DNA of 7,984 nucleotides, from NCBI GenBank assembly GCA_937925455.1, contig CALEWF010000154.1, forward strand, positions 1-7,984, written 5' to 3'. This DNA is from an uncultured Flavobacteriales bacterium. Lineage in GTDB: Bacteria; Bacteroidota; Bacteroidia; CAIKAF01. Positions 4,284 to 7,984 of this stretch are shown here, in pieces (within the stretch, counting starts at the first letter, position 1; each line of letters starts with the position of its first letter). Made by a program: the position numbers and the translations under genes. The notes under the pieces are model-generated. The model saw nothing but the letters and a program-made list of their open reading frames with translations. It made no database searches and was not told where the DNA came from.

Positions 4284-6869
4284 ATGGGAATACAATATAA
4301 CGGAGAAAACCTCTGGCTGGGCATCATCGGTAACTTATTTATTGCCTTATCATTTTCGGCAGCCTTTTTAGCCACGGTATCTTATTTTATGGCCGGTAGA
4401 AACGGAATTATTCATACAGGTTGGAAAAGGTTAGGCCGCATCGGGTTTATGCTTCACTCACTGGGTGTGTTGGGTATCATTGGTACATTGTTTTATATTC
4501 TTTTATCACACAGGTTTGAATATCATTATGCCTGGCAGCATTCAAGCCGCGATTTGCCATCGCAATACGTTTTTGCTGCCTTTTGGGAAGGGCAAGAAGG
4601 AAGTTTCTTGTTGTGGACTTTCTGGCATGTAGTAATTGGTAATATCCTCATTTGGCGTAGCCGTGAATGGGAGCCTCGGGTGATGGCTGTGTTTTCGGTT
4701 GTACAAGTATTTTTAGCCTCCATGGTTATTGGAGCTGTTGTTGATATTCCCGGGCTTGTGCATTATAAAATTGGCTCTAATCCGTTTATTCTTACCCGTG
4801 AGCATCCAAGCATGGCAGGTCTTCCTTTTCTGAATAATCCTGATTACTTGTTGAAGCTCGATGGCCGAGGGCTTAATCCTTCACTTCAAAATTACTGGAT
4901 GACGATTCACCCACCCACCTTGTTCTTTGGATTTGCTCTGACGTTAGTTCCTTATGCTTATGCATTAGCCGGTATTGCTAATAAAAAATATACTGAATGG
5001 TTTGCCCCTGCCTTGCCATGGACGTTTATTGGAATTGCAGTATTAGGTACCGGGATTTTGATGGGTGGTGCCTGGGCTTACGAAGCATTAAACTTTGGTG
5101 GCTTTTGGGCTTGGGACCCGGTAGAAAATTCATCGCTGGTACCTTGGCTTACATTAGTAGGTGGCGGCCATCTCATGCTTATTAAAAAAAACAATGGCAC
5201 TTCACTTTTTGTAGCTTTTTTCCTCATTATCATTTCATTTGTATTGGTATTGTATTCTACCTTCCTTACGCGTAGCGGTGTGCTGGGTGATGCTTCGGTA
5301 CATTCATTCACCGATTTGGGGATGACCGGGCAATTATTGATGTACCTATTTTTCTTTATGTGGTTGCCGGTGGTGCTGATTATCCCCTCTTTTCAAACTC
5401 GCTTGTTGTATTCATCATTTTCTTTGGTATTGTTGATTTTAGGATTTTATCTCAATTTCAACAGCACCATCAAAATACTTTATCTAGTCTTTGGATTAGG
5501 CTCACTAGGATTAGCCGGCTATTGGGCTAATCGTCAATTTCCACAGGAAACACAGGGGGAATCAGCGTTTAGCCGCGAATTTTTTATGTTCATAGGTAGC
5601 TTATTGCTGCTAATCTCTGGCCTGCATCTTACGTTTGAAACTTCTAAGCCGGTTATCAACAAACTCATTGGAACCAACTATGCACCGGGAAATATTGATA
5701 CCTATAACAAAGTGCAAGCAATATTGGCTATTTTAATTACGATAATGATGGGTGTGAGCCAATTTTTGTTGTATAAAAAAAATATCCTGGATGTGTTTTG
5801 GGGAAAGATCATGCGTTCCATCATCATAGCAGCAGGGCTTACCTTGCTAGCCGGCTTGATATTTAAAGAGTTCAATAATCCACAATATATTCTTTTGTGT
5901 TTTGCTTCTGGTTTTACGGTTATCGCGAATGCCGATTATATCATAAGATATTTAAGAAAGAACCTTAAAATGGCAGGGGCTTCTCTGGCACATATCGGGT
6001 TTGGGATGATTATTTTAGGGGCGGTGATTTCGGCCGGACATAAAAAATTTATTTCGCAAAACGCCAATCGGATTAATTTAGAATCGCTTAATCCTGATTT
6101 TAAAAATAATGAAAATATCATGCTTCACCGGGGCGATACTGTGCCGATGTATAAATACTATTTGTCTTACCAAGGTGATACCTTGATTGGTAATGTGGCG
6201 CATTACCGGGTAGATTATTTTACCTTAAAAAATGGCCGTTTGGAAAAGGTATTTACCCTGTATCCCAAGCTAATAATGAACGAGCGAATGGGAAATTCAC
6301 CGGAGCCAGCTACCAAACATTTTATTGACAAGGATATTTTTACCCATGTTACTTATGTGGACGTTGAAAAGTTAAAGCGGAAAAATAACACCGAACAGCC
6401 CCAATATTCCGATCCGCAGCATTTTACTATTCAAGAAAAAGATACCGTATTTGGAACACGGTTTTACATTGTGTTTGAAGGACTTCAAGCTCAAACTCCG
6501 CTGGATGAAACTTCGCAAACAGATTCTTTGTTCATTCAGTTAAAAGGAGTGTTCAGTGTGTACAATGTTCGTGGCCAACGGCTCGACCTAATTTATTCGC
6601 AATACGAAATCAGAAATAACTACGTGTATACAAAACCTGGCATAGGCGAAGAAACCGGATTGAAAGTTGAGTTAGAGCGAATCATCCCCCAAGATCGTAC
6701 GGTTGAAGTGAATATTTCTGAACTGAAGGGTGGAAAAATGAACGATTTTATCATCATGCAGGCTATCATCTTTCCGGGTATAAATATTCTTTGGACCGGT
6801 TGTGTATTGATGGTACTCGGTATTTTTCTAGCAGTATATTATAGGTTAACTAAAAAGACATCGGTTTGA
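4284..6869 (+). CDS. ccmF: Heme lyase CcmF (System I cytochrome c maturation)
   Basis: An 861-residue polytopic inner-membrane protein with about 15-17 hydrophobic segments. It is the ligase that attaches heme from CcmE to the CxxCH motif of apocytochromes c in the periplasm. Key features: HPPTLFFGF with H209, one external heme-ligand His; H340 in DASVHSFTDLG, the other; and between them the WWD-type motif FGGFWAWDPVENSSLVPWL (271-289). H296 in GGGHLML and H570 in SLAHIGFG fit the transmembrane His pair of the family, by my alignment from memory. The GNSPEPATKHFIDKDIFTHVTYV block is the conserved C-terminal CcmF region. The periplasmic stretch before the last helix (about 588-828) is large. 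The total is about 200 residues longer than E. coli CcmF (about 650). It is translated three bases after ccmE, and its stop overlaps the next gene's TTG start by four bases. Confidence 0.96.
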   Translation: MGIQYNGENLWLGIIGNLFIALSFSAAFLATVSYFMAGRNGIIHTGWKRLGRIGFMLHSLGVLGIIGTLFYILLSHRFEYHYAWQHSSRDLPSQYVFAAFWEGQEGSFLLWTFWHVVIGNILIWRSREWEPRVMAVFSVVQVFLASMVIGAVVDIPGLVHYKIGSNPFILTREHPSMAGLPFLNNPDYLLKLDGRGLNPSLQNYWMTIHPPTLFFGFALTLVPYAYALAGIANKKYTEWFAPALPWTFIGIAVLGTGILMGGAWAYEALNFGGFWAWDPVENSSLVPWLTLVGGGHLMLIKKNNGTSLFVAFFLIIISFVLVLYSTFLTRSGVLGDASVHSFTDLGMTGQLLMYLFFFMWLPVVLIIPSFQTRLLYSSFSLVLLILGFYLNFNSTIKILYLVFGLGSLGLAGYWANRQFPQETQGESAFSREFFMFIGSLLLLISGLHLTFETSKPVINKLIGTNYAPGNIDTYNKVQAILAILITIMMGVSQFLLYKKNILDVFWGKIMRSIIIAAGLTLLAGLIFKEFNNPQYILLCFASGFTVIANADYIIRYLRKNLKMAGASLAHIGFGMIILGAVISAGHKKFISQNANRINLESLNPDFKNNENIMLHRGDTVPMYKYYLSYQGDTLIGNVAHYRVDYFTLKNGRLEKVFTLYPKLIMNERMGNSPEPATKHFIDKDIFTHVTYVDVEKLKRKNNTEQPQYSDPQHFTIQEKDTVFGTRFYIVFEGLQAQTPLDETSQTDSLFIQLKGVFSVYNVRGQRLDLIYSQYEIRNNYVYTKPGIGEETGLKVELERIIPQDRTVEVNISELKGGKMNDFIIMQAIIFPGINILWTGCVLMVLGIFLAVYYRLTKKTSV

Positions 6870-7648
6870 AGCCGATAACCATTATAGGTACCGGCCATGT
6901 GGCTTGGCAACTTGGCAATGCTTTGTGCCAGGCAGGAATTCCTATCACTCAAATCTATGGACGCAATCAAACCCATGCAGAATCCTTGGCCCGGCATTTA
7001 GGCACTAATGCTGCTTCAACATGGGAACAACTTTTTCCTCATCAAGGCATATTTATACTTTGTGTGAAAGATGATGCCATTGCAGAGGTAGCATCCTCTT
7101 TTGTGCATCAGCCCTACCTGTTGGTTCATACCGCTGGGGCAGTTTCTATGAATGTGTTAGAAAATAGAGCGCATCATATAGGCGTGTTTTATCCGTTGCA
7201 ATCCCTTCATCGAAATAGAACGGTTAATTGGTTAGAGCTCCCTGTCTGTTTAGAAGCCTCATCGAACGAAGCTTTAAATGAACTTACCTGGCTGGCTTCC
7301 AGAATCTCAAACAATGTTACGGTTTTGTCATCTGATGAACGCAGATGGTTACATTTAGCTGCGGTAATAGTTTCAAATTTTACCAATTTTCTATTCATTC
7401 AAGCTGAGGCTTTATGCAAAGAACATGGCTTATCTTTTGATTTGCTTTATCCGCTAATTCAAGAAACTGCTCAAAGGCTCAAACATAGTGCTCCAAATAA
7501 TTGGCAAACCGGTCCTGCCCGGCGCAATGATAAAGAGGTGATGAAGCTTCACTTAGAAATGCTTAAAGATAATTTGGAACTACAACGGTTATATAGCGAA
7601 TTTTCTGAATCTATCATTCGATACTATCATTTGATTATCGATAAATAG
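6866..7648 (+). CDS. Rossmann-like and DUF2520 domain protein
   Basis: A 260-residue protein of the PF10727 (Rossmann-like) plus PF10728 (DUF2520) architecture. The N-terminal nucleotide-binding motif is IIGTGHVAWQLG (6-17), followed by an NADP-type strand IYGRN. The linker carries HTAGA and FYPLQSLH (108-115). The all-helical C-terminal half has LHLAAVIVSNFTNFLF (162-177), LIQETAQR and QTGPARRND (214-222), all characteristic. The fold resembles pyrroline-5-carboxylate and 6-phosphogluconate-type dehydrogenases, but the substrate is unknown, so only an oxidoreductase-like role can be inferred. The start is TTG 6866. Its TTGA overlaps the ccmF stop, and no in-frame ATG exists before the Rossmann glycines, so this rare start is the sensible choice. 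It is co-transcribed with ccmEF, although nothing shows that it acts in cytochrome maturation. Confidence 0.93.
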   Translation: MKPITIIGTGHVAWQLGNALCQAGIPITQIYGRNQTHAESLARHLGTNAASTWEQLFPHQGIFILCVKDDAIAEVASSFVHQPYLLVHTAGAVSMNVLENRAHHIGVFYPLQSLHRNRTVNWLELPVCLEASSNEALNELTWLASRISNNVTVLSSDERRWLHLAAVIVSNFTNFLFIQAEALCKEHGLSFDLLYPLIQETAQRLKHSAPNNWQTGPARRNDKEVMKLHLEMLKDNLELQRLYSEFSESIIRYYHLIIDK

Positions 7649-7716
7649 ATTAAATTTACTATCACCTAAAATCCGTAAGTAAAATTAGTAAAGTGTTAAA
7701 AAACCTGTTAAAAATA

Positions 7717-7750
7717 AGCCCTCCGAAAGATAGGAGGGCTCGTTTTTTTT
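7717..7750 (+). terminator. Strong intrinsic terminator before the transposase gene
   Basis: AGCCCTCC (7717-7724), loop 7725-7732, GGAGGGCT (7733-7740): a perfect 8-bp stem followed by CG and eight T residues (7743-7750). It could end the ccmE-ccmF-DUF2520 transcript, whose stop is 69 bases upstream. Its position 16 bases before the transposase ATG suggests it may instead belong to the insertion sequence and shield the transposase from outside transcription. Confidence 0.88.
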
Positions 7751-7764
7751 CACCTATTTAGGTG
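7751..7764 (+). promoter_or_regulatory. Small hairpin abutting the transposase start codon
   Basis: CACCT-ATTT-AGGTG is a perfect 5-bp stem that ends one base before ATG 7766. The only Shine-Dalgarno-like word, AGGTG, is its 3' arm. In RNA the hairpin would hide that word and crowd the start codon, a likely way to hold down transposase translation. The role is inferred from position. Confidence 0.4.
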
Positions 7765-7765
7765 C

Positions 7766-7984
7766 ATGATTAAAATTAGCAGAAACGAAGTTACACCTTT
7801 TGGCGGACTTCACCTAATCCATGAGCGGGTTCTTGCCAAAAACATCCCGCAGTTCATTACCGATATTCTTGGTAAGCGGTCAGCCAATGCAAAATACAGT
7901 TATTCAGACTTGTTTTTAAGTTTATCTTACCTCACCTTTTGCGGAGGAGATTGTGCGGAAGATTTAGAGCACCTCAGGAATACA
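7766..7984 (+). CDS. IS1380-family transposase, N-terminal fragment
   Basis: The first 73 residues of a transposase, open to the right edge. The sequence begins MIKISRNEVTPFGGLHLIHE and continues with IPQFITDILGKR, then YSYSDLFLSLSYLTFCGGDCAEDLEHLR (about residues 44-71). The combination of PFGGLH near the start, a YsDL block and an FCGG-CAED block is the N-terminal pattern of IS1380-type DDE transposases found widely in Bacteroidota. The catalytic DDE residues lie further on and cannot be seen, so intactness is unknown. The frame has no stop. The start ATG follows a small hairpin, and there is no usable free Shine-Dalgarno, so expression is probably low. There is no obvious promoter in the leader. 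Confidence 0.85.
   Translation, partial: MIKISRNEVTPFGGLHLIHERVLAKNIPQFITDILGKRSANAKYSYSDLFLSLSYLTFCGGDCAEDLEHLRNT

Larger units (their letters stand above)
7704..7984 (+). mobile_element. Left part of an IS1380-family insertion sequence, cut by the window edge
   Basis: The transposase start plus its leader mark the left side of an insertion sequence that continues past 7984. The exact left end is not proven. CCTG at 7704 is a plausible terminus because IS1380-family ends, as I recall them, often begin with CC, and a TTAA word lies nearby at 7696-7699. The matching right inverted repeat is outside the window. The element lies just after the DUF2520 gene and does not interrupt any visible reading frame. 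Confidence 0.55.

Noticed and set aside
5078..5311. Minus-strand frame of 77 codons inside ccmF
   Set aside because: It lies wholly over the conserved WWD and His region of ccmF and has no recognisable features. The same holds for the other short frames inside ccmF, lpxB and the DUF2520 gene.

Overview
The window looks like an ordinary chromosomal stretch from an AT-rich member of the Bacteroidota. Several things point there: a lipid A gene (lpxB, so a Gram-negative outer membrane), TAnnTTTG-type -7 promoter boxes, weak or absent Shine-Dalgarno sequences, a Rossmann/DUF2520 protein of the type common in that phylum, and an IS1380-type transposase closest to those I recall from Bacteroides-like hosts. 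I cannot name the genus.

Layout. Positions 1-125 hold the lysine/glutamate-rich C-terminal tail of an unidentified protein. A perfect 12-bp bidirectional terminator (124-152) separates it from a convergent minus-strand membrane zinc metallopeptidase of the YugP type (169-858). A divergent intergenic region (859-1095) carries a perfect 7-bp inverted repeat just upstream of a TAnnTTTG box. Then comes a plus-strand cluster: surE (1096-1875), a small three-helix membrane protein (1904-2221) and lpxB (2218-3318), the last two overlapping by ATGA. The gap 3319-3875 has no convincing gene. It contains a GC-rich, strongly structured island (about 3471-3613) that looks like a dispersed palindromic repeat, and then the promoter of the next operon.

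That operon is ccmE (3891-4280), ccmF (4284-6869) and a Rossmann/DUF2520 gene (6866-7648), packed with a 3-nt gap and then a 4-nt TTGA overlap. ccmE and ccmF form the heme-delivery and heme-ligation half of System I cytochrome c maturation. This CcmE carries CxxxY (C116, Y120) instead of the classical HxxxY, which is the signature of the variant called System I*. After a strong hairpin-plus-T terminator (7717-7750), the window ends inside an IS1380-family transposase (7766 to the edge) whose start codon sits directly behind a second small hairpin.

Functionally, SurE is nucleotide housekeeping or stress related, LpxB makes the lipid A disaccharide, and CcmE/CcmF build periplasmic c-type cytochromes. 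Most of the window is ordinary core genome. I found no new multi-gene system. The points worth following up are the CxxxY CcmE, the enlarged CcmF periplasmic domain, the GC-rich repeat, the palindrome before surE, and the hairpin-guarded IS leader.
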